From DATBDM01 sp034664425 (GTDB lineage Bacteria; Actinomycetota; Thermoleophilia; Solirubrobacterales; Solirubrobacteraceae): 7,543 nt of DNA. Numbering within the stretch: position 1 is the stretch's first letter; every line of letters starts with the position of its first letter. The DNA lies in assembly GCA_034664425.1 (NCBI GenBank), contig JAXDHR010000034.1, positions 1 through 7,543 on the forward strand, in the 5' to 3' direction. Below the pieces are notes generated by a model. The model saw only the letters and a program-made list of their open reading frames with translations, was not told the origin of the DNA and searched no databases. Made by a program: the position numbers and the translations under genes. Of the stretch, positions 1-5,116 are shown piece by piece.

Positions 1-75
1 GACGTGGTCTACGGCGACGACGTCGCCGTAGACCTTGACCAGACCGCGGGCCTCGATCGGCGCCGCGTCGTTCAC
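1..75 (-). CDS. ABC transporter ATP-binding protein, N-terminal 25 codons only (partial at left edge)
   Basis: Read leftward from a GTG at 75-73, the frame stays open to the window edge and encodes 25 residues (MNDAAPIEARGLVKVYGDVV then AVDHV). The pattern 'I.A.GL.K.YG...AVD.V' is the typical first strand and A-loop of ABC-type ATPases, where the Tyr of K-x-Y-G stacks on the ATP adenine. Walker A, signature and Walker B motifs would lie outside the window. The GTG overlaps the TGA of the upstream LolA-like gene by 4 bases (GTGA), so the two are probably translationally coupled. The context suggests an exporter ATPase working with a permease encoded further left, in the same operon as a two-component system. 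The substrate cannot be told. The family call rests on this short stretch plus context. Confidence 0.72.
   Translation of the reverse strand, partial: MNDAAPIEARGLVKVYGDVVAVDHV
6..34. repeat. Perfect 13-bp inverted repeat with 3-bp spacer inside the ABC ATPase gene
   Basis: The left arm GGTCTACGGCGAC (6-18), spacer GAC (19-21) and right arm GTCGCCGTAGACC (22-34) match perfectly. The repeat covers codons 14-24 of the ABC ATPase, encoding the Tyr-Gly-Asp region, and would form a strong hairpin in the mRNA about 40 bases after the start codon. It may be a by-product of coding (VYGD-VVAVD in GC-rich codons) or an RNA element that tunes expression between the LolA-like gene and the ABC gene. Confidence 0.5.
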
Positions 76-1253
76 TTCAGGCCCCGCGCCGCGTTCTCTG
101 CGGCGACGGGCGGCACCGACCCGGCGACGGTGTAGGACACGCCCGCGCGGTCGAACGTCACCACCGTGCCGAGCGCCGTCGCGAGTTCCTTGCCCGTGGC
201 TCCGTTGACGTTGACCGACGGCAGCTGGTCCGTCGCGGAACGGCCCTGCTTGGCCCCGGACTGGGCCTGCGCGGGCCGCTCGAAGACGACGATCGCGCCG
301 AGCCCGCGGCCGTAGGTGGCCAGCGCGCCCTTGTCCTTCTCGATCGAGACCAGGCGCACGTCGCGGCGCGGCAGCCCGGCGAGCTTGGCCGGCGCGGAGA
401 GCGGGAAGCTCAGCTTGCCGGCGACCGCCTTGGCGCCGGTGACGTCGGCGCCGTGCCCGTGCGCCTGGGCGCTCTTCGCGGGCGGGTTGACCTGTACGAC
501 CTTGGCGTTCGCGGGCGGCTTGAGCGTCACGTCGGACGCGGCGATCGTGCCGTAGTGGATGCTCGTCGCCTTCAGCTCGATCACGGGCGCACTCTGGCCC
601 TGGGCGTAGATCGCGGCGCGCAGCGGCGTGCCGTGCGCGGCGTCCCAGGCGAGCTCGGCCGCACCGAGCAGGCCGCCGTCATCCTTCGGGGCGATCCGCA
701 GCGTGTAGCTCGGCTGCCCCGCCGTGGTGCCAGGCTGCGCACCGGACAGCGTCCAGGCCTTGCCGAGATTGGCGAGGGCCTTGTCGATCTGCGTGAGCGT
801 CGGCGAGCCGCCCTGGTGCTGCTTGGTGCCCTTGTCCTGCGGCAGGGCGGCGCGATAGACGGTGTTCGACGTCGCGTCGTAGAGCGAGGCCTGCTTGCCG
901 TCGGAGACGACCTGGGCGTCGCCGGAGTCCGACTGCAGCTCGAGCCGCATGCGGCCGTCGCCAGTCAGCCACAGGCGCCCGGAGGCGCCCTTGAGCAACG
1001 GCGAGCCACCCGACGGCCCGCCGACGGAGCCGGAGGGCAAAAGATGGTTGACGAAGTCGATGCGCGCGCTGATGCCCGACACGGCGGGCGCCGTGACGGC
1101 GGCGCGGATGGCGCGGTCGAGCGGCTTGGCCGGCGGCTTGTCGCCACCGGAGCGCAGCGCCGCCTGGGCGATGCCGGCACCCAGCGCGAGCACGCAGACC
1201 GCCGCGGCGAGCGCCCACAGACGGCGGGCCGGAAGGGTGATCAGTCGTCTCAT
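72..1253 (-). CDS. Exported LolA/RseB-fold-like protein with DUF4367-like C-terminal domain
   Basis: A 393-residue predicted exported protein. Residues 1-31 look like a Sec signal peptide: basic start MRRLITLPARR, hydrophobic core about 12-28, likely cleavage after A29-Q-A31. Cys20 lies in the core but lacks a proper lipobox (Val at -1), so I do not call it a lipoprotein. Residues about 45-258 have the alternating strand character of the LolA/RseB/LppX superfamily ('GRLWLTGDGRMRLELQSD', 'VVSDGKQASLYDATSNTVYR'), which binds acyl chains. A Pro/Ala/His linker (about 250-275) leads to residues 280-393, which resemble DUF4367 ('VNGATGKELATALGTVVTFD', then a Tyr-Thr-Val strand and 'AENAARGL'). The ATG lies 2 bp after the kinase stop with no clear ribosome-binding site, which suggests coupling; the stop overlaps the ABC ATPase start. 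Inferred role: delivering or sensing lipids or lipoproteins at the outer membrane face. The fold assignment is by pattern only. Confidence 0.68.
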   Translation of the reverse strand: MRRLITLPARRLWALAAAVCVLALGAGIAQAALRSGGDKPPAKPLDRAIRAAVTAPAVSGISARIDFVNHLLPSGSVGGPSGGSPLLKGASGRLWLTGDGRMRLELQSDSGDAQVVSDGKQASLYDATSNTVYRAALPQDKGTKQHQGGSPTLTQIDKALANLGKAWTLSGAQPGTTAGQPSYTLRIAPKDDGGLLGAAELAWDAAHGTPLRAAIYAQGQSAPVIELKATSIHYGTIAASDVTLKPPANAKVVQVNPPAKSAQAHGHGADVTGAKAVAGKLSFPLSAPAKLAGLPRRDVRLVSIEKDKGALATYGRGLGAIVVFERPAQAQSGAKQGRSATDQLPSVNVNGATGKELATALGTVVTFDRAGVSYTVAGSVPPVAAENAARGLK

Positions 1254-1255
1254 GG

Positions 1256-2623
1256 TCAGGGGGTTGTACCCCCGGACCTTGAGAGATCCCTGACAGCCGG
1301 CAGCTCGATCCGGAACGTGGCGCCCGCGACGCTCACCGTGCCACCGTGGCGCTCCGCCACCGCCCGCACGATCGCCAGGCCGAGTCCTGAGCCCTCGCCG
1401 CGCGCGCCGGGCGCGCGCCAGAAGCGCTCGAACGCCCGCTCGGCCTGGTCCGGCGTGAGGCCATCGCCCTCGTCGGCGACGGAGACGAAGGCGCGGCCGT
1501 CGCGCTCGCCGGCGGCGATCGTCACGGCGCCGCCCGGCGGACCGTGGCGGCGCGCGTTGGCGACGAGGTTGCCGAGCGCGCGCTCGAGCGCCGAGCGCTC
1601 GCCGCGGACCAGCACCGGGCCGTCGGGCAGCTCCAACCGTGTGGCGCCGTCGCCGGCTGCCGCGCGGGCCAGCTCAGCGAGGTCGACCGCCGTGCCTGTG
1701 GCGGGCGCGGCGGCATCCTCGCGCGCGAGCGCGAGCAGGTCGTCGAGCAGCGCACTGAGCCGCGCCGCGTCGGCCTCGAGATCGGCGAGCGCGGCGGGGT
1801 CGGCGCCGTGGCGCACGACGTAGGCCGCGTTGCCCCGCAGCGCGGTGAGCGGGGTCCTCAGCTCGTGCGACGCGTCGCCGACGAAGCGGCGCTCGGCCTC
1901 CTGCGCGCGCTCGAGCGAGGCGAGCATGGCGTTCAGCGTCGACGCCAGCTCGCCGACCTCGTCGCGCGTGGGCGGCACGGGGAGGCGCTCGGACGCGTCG
2001 CCGGAGCGCTCGATCGCGCGCGCCCCGCCGGCCAGCCGCCGCAGCGGCGCGAGCGCGCGGCCGCTGAGCAGCGTGGCGAGTCCCGCGGCGAGCGCGGCGG
2101 CGACCAGCGCGCAGACGACGACGAGCGTGCGCGTGGTATCGAGCGTGCGGTCGATGTCGGTGGTCGTGCCGGCGAGGATCACGGCGCCGCCCGCGGCCGG
2201 GCCCTGCCCGAGGGTGCCGAGCGGCGCGGCGTAGACCCGGATCGGCTCCGTGCCGAGCAGGTCGTTCGCGTACGCGGTGCGGCGGCCGTGCAGCGCGGCG
2301 CGCGTCGCCGCGCTCTCGGGCAGCACGCGGCCACCGAGGCCGTCCGAGCGGGCGACGATGCGACCGCGGCGATCGACGATCTCCACGAGCAGCGACGAGC
2401 CGCCGACGCGGCCCTCGAGCGCGCCGGGCGCGACGAGCAGGTCGGGCGTCGAGGCGGCGAGGCGCGCGACGTCGACCGCGCGCTCGCGCAGCGCCCGGTC
2501 GAGGGAGCCGTTGAGCTCGTGCCCGAGCACCGCGGACACCGCCACGCCGAGCAGCGCGACCGCGACCACGATCGCCGCGGCCGCCGCCAGCGCGACGCGC
2601 GCCCGCAGGCCGGCGCTGCGCAC
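1256..2623 (-). CDS. Membrane sensor histidine kinase (HAMP, HisKA, HATPase_c)
   Basis: A 455-residue two-component sensor kinase. The first transmembrane helix is about 9-34, an extracytoplasmic region about 35-162 has no fold I recognise, and the second helix is about 165-190. HAMP follows at about 190-242. The H-box 'FVGDASHELRTPLTALRGNA' places the phospho-accepting His at 253. ATPase motifs are intact: N-box 'GNLVANARRHG' (Asn352, Asn356), G1 'DEGDG' (384-388), F-box 'FERFWR' (398-403) and G2 'GSGLGLAIV' (411-419), so the kinase should be active. It starts with GTG, 3 bp after the regulator's stop, and ends 2 bp before the LolA-like gene. Family knowledge: ATP-dependent autophosphorylation on His, then transfer to the partner regulator's Asp. 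The architecture resembles MprB/EnvZ-class kinases. The signal is unknown; the co-transcribed exported protein suggests an envelope cue. Confidence 0.95.
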   Translation of the reverse strand: MRSAGLRARVALAAAAAIVVAVALLGVAVSAVLGHELNGSLDRALRERAVDVARLAASTPDLLVAPGALEGRVGGSSLLVEIVDRRGRIVARSDGLGGRVLPESAATRAALHGRRTAYANDLLGTEPIRVYAAPLGTLGQGPAAGGAVILAGTTTDIDRTLDTTRTLVVVCALVAAALAAGLATLLSGRALAPLRRLAGGARAIERSGDASERLPVPPTRDEVGELASTLNAMLASLERAQEAERRFVGDASHELRTPLTALRGNAAYVVRHGADPAALADLEADAARLSALLDDLLALAREDAAAPATGTAVDLAELARAAAGDGATRLELPDGPVLVRGERSALERALGNLVANARRHGPPGGAVTIAAGERDGRAFVSVADEGDGLTPDQAERAFERFWRAPGARGEGSGLGLAIVRAVAERHGGTVSVAGATFRIELPAVRDLSRSGGTTP

Positions 2624-2626
2624 GGC

Positions 2627-3295
2627 TCAGTCGCGGCCCAGCCGGAAGCCGAGCCCGCGCACGGTGTGAATCAGCGGCGGCTCGCCGAGCTTGCGGCGCA
2701 GGTAGCCGACGTAGCGGTCGACCACGTTCGCCCCCGCCTCGCCCGCGCCGCCCCAGACCTCCTCGAGGGCCCGGTCGCGCGTGACGACTCCGCGCGCGTT
2801 GCGCAGCAGCAGCTCGAGCAGCTCCGCCTCGCGCCGCGTCAGCTTGAGCTCACGGCCGCCGCGCCGCGCGCTGCCGTCCTGCGGGTCGAGCGTGAGATCG
2901 CCGTACGCGAGCTGCTCGTTCGGCACGTGGTTGCGGCGCAGCATCGCCCGCACGCGCGCCATCAGCTCCTCGATCTCGAACGGCTTGACGAGGTAGTCGT
3001 CGGCCCCCGCATCGAGTCCGGCGACGCGCTCCTCGAGCGCATCGCGCGCGGTCAGCAACAGGATCGGGACGGCGAGCCGCCGCGCGCGCAGGCGGCGCGT
3101 CACCGCGAGCCCGTCGAGGCCGGGCATCGTGACGTCGAGGACGATCAGGTCGGGCACGGAGCGCTCGACGCGTGCGAGCGCGGCCCCGCCGTCGGCGACC
3201 GCGTCGACGGCGTAGCCCTCCGCCGTGAGCGTGCGCTCGAGCATGCGCAGGATCCGGGCGTCGTCGTCGACCAGCAGGACCGCGGCGTCGGCCAT
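2627..3295 (-). CDS. OmpR/PhoB-family DNA-binding response regulator
   Basis: A 222-residue response regulator. The receiver domain (about 4-118) has the acidic triad Asp10-Asp11-Asp12, phospho-acceptor Asp54 ('IVLDVTMPGLDG'), Thr82 and Lys104 ('YLVKPF'), so all switch residues are present. The C-terminal domain (about 127-220) is a winged helix of the OmpR/PhoB type, with 'LTRREAELLELLLRNA' and the wing 'HTVRGLGFRLG'. The ATG at 3295 is supported by a TAGACT box ending 6 bases upstream, which makes the mRNA probably leaderless. It is the first gene of the operon, with the kinase 3 bp downstream, so the two form a cognate pair resembling actinobacterial MprAB/PrrAB. Expected targets are its own operon and possibly the divergent DUF2277 gene. 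Confidence 0.96.
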   Translation of the reverse strand: MADAAVLLVDDDARILRMLERTLTAEGYAVDAVADGGAALARVERSVPDLIVLDVTMPGLDGLAVTRRLRARRLAVPILLLTARDALEERVAGLDAGADDYLVKPFEIEELMARVRAMLRRNHVPNEQLAYGDLTLDPQDGSARRGGRELKLTRREAELLELLLRNARGVVTRDRALEEVWGGAGEAGANVVDRYVGYLRRKLGEPPLIHTVRGLGFRLGRD

Positions 3296-3301
3296 GCGGC
3301 G

Positions 3302-3307
3302 AGTCTA
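3302..3307 (-). promoter_or_regulatory. Candidate -10 box (TAGACT) of the two-component operon, leaderless spacing
   Basis: On the minus strand TAGACT ends 6 bases before the ATG of the response regulator, which would put transcription initiation at or next to the start codon. There is no Shine-Dalgarno sequence in the gap. No TTGACA-like -35 is seen at 16-18 bp (the hexamer there reads GGAGAG), as expected for a promoter that needs an activator, possibly the regulator itself. Confidence 0.5.
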
Positions 3308-3310
3308 GTG

Positions 3311-3322
3311 TCGTGATTCGTG
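3311..3322. repeat. Short direct repeat TCGTG-AT-TCGTG in the divergent promoter region
   Basis: Two TCGTG copies (3311-3315 and 3318-3322) with a 7-bp period lie just upstream of the response regulator's -10 box, where its missing -35 would be. OmpR-family regulators bind tandem direct repeats, so this could be an autoregulation site. The repeat is short, and the usual spacing for this family is nearer 10-11 bp, so the call is weak. Confidence 0.25.
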
Positions 3323-3334
3323 TTCTCTCCGCGG

Positions 3335-3363
3335 TCGACGCAGGCATCCCCCGCGTCTAGGCT
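3335..3363 (+). promoter_or_regulatory. Candidate promoter of the DUF2277 gene (TCGACG - 17 bp - TAGGCT), leaderless spacing
   Basis: TCGACG (3335-3340, four of six matches to TTGACA) and TAGGCT (3358-3363) are separated by exactly 17 bp. The -10 box ends 7 bases before the ATG at 3371, and the gap TTTCCAGC contains no ribosome-binding site, so the transcript probably begins at the ATG. It lies back to back with the two-component operon promoter inside a 75-bp intergenic region. Confidence 0.55.
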
Positions 3364-3370
3364 TTCCAGC

Positions 3371-3643
3371 ATGTGCCGCAACATCCGAGAGCTCCACAAT
3401 TTCGCGCCGCCCGCGACGGAGGACGAGGTCCACGCCGCGGCGCTGCAGTACGTCCGCAAGGTGAGCGGGGCGACGAAGCCGTCGCAGGCCAATCAGGCCG
3501 CCTTCGACCGAGCTGTCGAGCGCGTCGCGCAGGTCACCGGCGACCTGCTCGCCGAGCTCGTCACGCAGGCGCCGCCGAAGGACCGCGACCTCGAGGCTGC
3601 CAAGCGCCGCGCCCGCGCCGCGAAGCGCTTCGCGGCTGCCTAG
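3371..3643 (+). CDS. DUF2277 family small protein
   Basis: A 90-residue protein matching the DUF2277 family from its first residue: MCRNIRELHNF, then 'PPATEDEV', 'AALQYVRKVSG', 'KPSQANQAAFDRAV' and 'APPKDRDLEAAKRRARAAKR'. These are the segments I recognise as invariant in the family, including Cys2 and His9. It is predicted to be soluble, helical and very basic at the C-terminus. No biochemical function is known. The ATG at 3371 is chosen because the family begins with M-C-R-N-I-R and a TAGGCT box sits 7 bases upstream; a GTG at 3320 in the same frame would add 17 residues unlike the family and swallow the promoter. It is transcribed away from the two-component operon and toward the DUF5519 gene. 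Its last codons form a 20-bp perfect palindrome. Confidence 0.9.
   Translation: MCRNIRELHNFAPPATEDEVHAAALQYVRKVSGATKPSQANQAAFDRAVERVAQVTGDLLAELVTQAPPKDRDLEAAKRRARAAKRFAAA
3617..3636. terminator. 20-bp perfect palindrome in the last codons of DUF2277, candidate terminator hairpin
   Basis: Arms GCCGCGAAGC and GCTTCGCGGC are fully complementary. As RNA this gives an 8-bp stem with a GCGC loop, 4 bases before the TAG of DUF2277. No T-run follows on either strand, so it is not a classical intrinsic terminator, although GC-rich actinobacteria often lack U-tracts. It could also protect the mRNA 3' end, or be a coding by-product (A-K-R-F-A-A). Confidence 0.35.
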
Positions 3644-3651
3644 GCGGGTAT

Positions 3652-3691
3652 GGCGGCGCGCATGCCCGGACGCTAGCGGGCCGGCGCCGCC
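3652..3691. terminator. Two-tier inverted repeat at the convergent DUF2277/DUF5519 junction
   Basis: GGCGGCGC (3652-3659) pairs with GCGCCGCC (3684-3691). Inside it GCCCG (3664-3668) pairs with CGGGC (3677-3681) around an 8-base loop, with a small internal loop between the stems. It begins 8 bases after the DUF2277 stop and overlaps the last codons of the opposing DUF5519 gene. The placement fits a bidirectional terminator, but there is no T-run, and such stems arise easily at this GC content. Confidence 0.33.
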
Positions 3692-3999
3692 TCGCTCATC
3701 CGGTCGTAGTTCAGTCGCAGCAGGGCGATCACGTCGCGGACGTCGTCCTCGTCCTCGATCCGCCGCGCCGCCGGGCCCTGCTTCTCCGGGAAGACCGGGT
3801 GGTGGACGATCCGGCCTTCGGCGAACAGCTCGGCCCAGATCGGCCTGGGAAACGAGAAGTGCGCGGCGTGGTCGCCGTGCAGGTGGCCGATCTCGCGCCG
3901 GCCGAGCCGGAACGACCACTCGCCGCGGCGGCCTTCGCCCGCGGACACGCCGGGCCATGCCGTGACCTCGTCGGTGATGATCTCGCTGGGAGTGCTCAT
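3673..3999 (-). CDS. DUF5519 / luciferase-family domain small protein
   Basis: A 108-residue protein. The order 'EVTAWPGV', 'EWSFRLGRREIGHLHGD', 'AHFSFPRPIWAEL', 'HHPVFPEKQGPAARRI' and 'DEDDVRDVIALLRLNYDR' matches the small family annotated as DUF5519 or 'luciferase family protein'. Despite the name it bears no resemblance to LuxA/LuxB, and I assign no reaction. The conserved His39-x-His41-Gly-Asp43 cluster, with His47 and His66-His67, could bind a metal or form an active site (inference). No signal peptide or membrane helix is seen. I start at the ATG at 3999, because an upstream in-frame ATG at 4113 would add 38 non-conserved residues and overlap the reductase gene. A GAGGCT box lies 7 bases upstream of this ATG, and a 14-bp palindrome about 46 bp upstream. 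Confidence 0.78.
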   Translation of the reverse strand: MSTPSEIITDEVTAWPGVSAGEGRRGEWSFRLGRREIGHLHGDHAAHFSFPRPIWAELFAEGRIVHHPVFPEKQGPAARRIEDEDDVRDVIALLRLNYDRMSEAAPAR

Positions 4000-4006
4000 G
4001 CTGGCA

Positions 4007-4012
4007 AGCCTC
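4007..4012 (-). promoter_or_regulatory. Candidate -10-like box (GAGGCT) for the DUF5519 gene
   Basis: On the minus strand GAGGCT ends 7 bases before the ATG at 3999. The 16 bases from this box through the ATG (GAGGCTTGCCAGCATG) differ at only two positions from those of the DUF2277 gene (TAGGCTTTCCAGCATG). The first base is G instead of the usual T of a -10 box, so it may be weak or may act as a translation-start element. Confidence 0.4.
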
Positions 4013-4044
4013 GCGCCGATCGGGTCGCGGTAGCCATCGGCAAT

Positions 4045-4058
4045 CGGTCCTAGGACCG
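4045..4058. promoter_or_regulatory. 14-bp perfect palindrome (CGGTCCTAGGACCG), candidate operator
   Basis: CGGTCCTAGGACCG is fully self-complementary and lies in the 64-bp gap between the reductase stop (4064) and the DUF5519 start (3999). It is centred about 52 bp upstream of the DUF5519 ATG, a position typical of a dimeric regulator site. The rare CTAG core makes chance less likely. Alternatively, as RNA it is a 5-bp stem with a CUAG tetraloop 5 bases after the reductase stop, a possible weak terminator, but no U-tract follows. The binding protein is unknown. Confidence 0.42.
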
Positions 4059-4063
4059 TCGCG

Positions 4064-5089
4064 TCATTGGGCCGAGCTCTGCGCCCACAGGTTGATGCCG
4101 CCCTCGACGGCATGGCGGTCGATGCGCGTGAGCTCGTCGTCGGAGAAGTCGAGGTCGCGCACGGCGGCGAGCGAGTCCTCGAGCTGTCGCACGCTCGAGG
4201 CGCCGATCAGCGATGAGGTCACCCGTGGATCGCGCAGCGTCCAGGCGATCGCCATCTGCGCGAGCGTCTGACCACGGTCGGAGGCGATGTCGTTCAGCGC
4301 GCGGATGTGGGTCAGGTTCTCCTCGCTGAGCATGCCCTCCTCGAGGGCGCCGCCCGTCGCGACCCGCGAGCCCTCGGGGATCCCGTCGAGGTAGCGATCG
4401 GTGAGCATGCCCTGGGCCAGCGGCGAGAACACGATCGAGCCGACGCCCTCCTCGCCGAGCACGTCGAGCAGGTCCTCCTCGATCCAGCGGTTGAGCAGCG
4501 AGTAGGAGGGCTGGTGGATGAGCAGCGGGGTCCCGAGCTCCCGCAGGATCCGCACCGCCTGGACGGTGCGCTCCCCCGAGTAGGAGGAGATGCCGGCGTA
4601 GAGCGCCTTGCCGGCCCGGACGGCCGAGTCCAGCGCGCCCATCGTCTCCTCGAGCGGCGTGTCGGGATCGAAGCGGTGCGAGTAGAAGATGTCGACGTAG
4701 TCGAGGCCCATCCGCGACAGGCTCTGGTCGAGGCTCGCGAGCAGGTACTTGCGCGAGCCGTGGTCGCCATAAGGCCCGGGCCACATGTCGTAGCCGGCCT
4801 TCGTCGAGAGGACGAGCTCGTCGCGGTAGGGCAGGAAGTCCTCGCGCAGGATGCGGCCGAAGTTCGTCTCCGCCGAGCCGTAGGGAGGGCCGTAGTTGTT
4901 GGCGAGGTCGAAGTGGGTCACGCCGAGGTCGAAGGCGCGCCGCAGGATCGCCCGCTGGGTGTCGATGGGGCGGTCGTGTCCGAAGTTGTGCCAGAGCCCG
5001 AGCGAGATCGCGGGCAGCATCAGTCCGCTGCGCCCGCAGCGGCGGTAGGGCATCGGCTCGTAGCGGTCCGCGGCGGCGACGTAGGTCAT
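4064..5089 (-). CDS. gpr: Aldo/keto reductase of the YghZ / L-glyceraldehyde-3-phosphate reductase type
   Basis: A 341-residue soluble NADPH-dependent aldo/keto reductase. It closely follows E. coli YghZ (Gpr) along its length: 'YRRCGRSGLMLPAISLGLWH', 'NFGHD', 'FDLGVTHFDLANNYGPPYGS', 'ELVLSTKAGYDMWPGPYG', 'GSRKYLLASLDQSLSRMGLD', 'YVDIFYSHR', 'LLIHQPSYSLLNRW', 'FSPLAQGMLT' and 'SLIGAS'. The AKR catalytic tetrad is visible as Asp61, Tyr66, Lys97 and His138; the C-terminal 'SSLIGAS' region belongs to the cofactor site. Members reduce L-glyceraldehyde 3-phosphate and methylglyoxal, which suggests reactive-aldehyde detoxification. The ATG at 5089 is preceded 8 bases upstream by TAATCT. A GTG at 5095 would add only two residues, and the frame stays open further upstream but runs antisense through yaaA with no family resemblance. 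It is divergent from yaaA across 27 bp. Confidence 0.93.
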   Translation of the reverse strand: MTYVAAADRYEPMPYRRCGRSGLMLPAISLGLWHNFGHDRPIDTQRAILRRAFDLGVTHFDLANNYGPPYGSAETNFGRILREDFLPYRDELVLSTKAGYDMWPGPYGDHGSRKYLLASLDQSLSRMGLDYVDIFYSHRFDPDTPLEETMGALDSAVRAGKALYAGISSYSGERTVQAVRILRELGTPLLIHQPSYSLLNRWIEEDLLDVLGEEGVGSIVFSPLAQGMLTDRYLDGIPEGSRVATGGALEEGMLSEENLTHIRALNDIASDRGQTLAQMAIAWTLRDPRVTSSLIGASSVRQLEDSLAAVRDLDFSDDELTRIDRHAVEGGINLWAQSSAQ

Positions 5090-5097
5090 GTCCACGG

Positions 5098-5107
5098 AGA
5101 TTAGGCT
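5098..5107. promoter_or_regulatory. Overlapping back-to-back -10 boxes for the reductase (minus) and yaaA (plus)
   Basis: The ten bases AGATTAGGCT contain TAGGCT (5102-5107) reading right toward yaaA and TAATCT (5103-5098) reading left toward the reductase; they share the TA at 5102-5103. TAGGCT ends 9 bases before the yaaA GTG, and TAATCT ends 8 bases before the reductase ATG, so both transcripts would be leaderless or nearly so. No convincing -35 is seen for either. Polymerase could not open both boxes at once. Confidence 0.5.
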
Positions 5108-5116
5108 GCCGCCCCG

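Noticed and set aside
679..1218. Overlapping minus-strand frame inside the LolA-like gene
   Set aside because: Arg-rich shadow frame of the signal-peptide-bearing protein; no motif and no start signal.
1259..1273. GGGGG-TTGTA-CCCCC inverted repeat at the end of the kinase gene, considered as a terminator
   Set aside because: Only a 5-bp stem, inside the last kinase codons, no T-run, and the next gene starts a few bases later in what is clearly one operon.
1399..1420. GCGCGC-CGG-GCGCGC inverted repeat inside the kinase gene
   Set aside because: Alternating GC low-complexity sequence in Arg/Gly/Ala codons; expected by chance in such DNA.
1544..3316. A 590-codon open frame on the plus strand, antisense to the kinase and regulator
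   Set aside because: The translation is Arg/Ala/Gly/Gln-rich low complexity with no motifs, while the opposite strand carries two complete, motif-perfect genes. Long antisense open frames are normal at this GC content.
3320..3370. Earlier GTG start for DUF2277 adding 17 residues
   Set aside because: The family starts at M-C-R-N-I-R, and the extension would consume the -35/-10 region.
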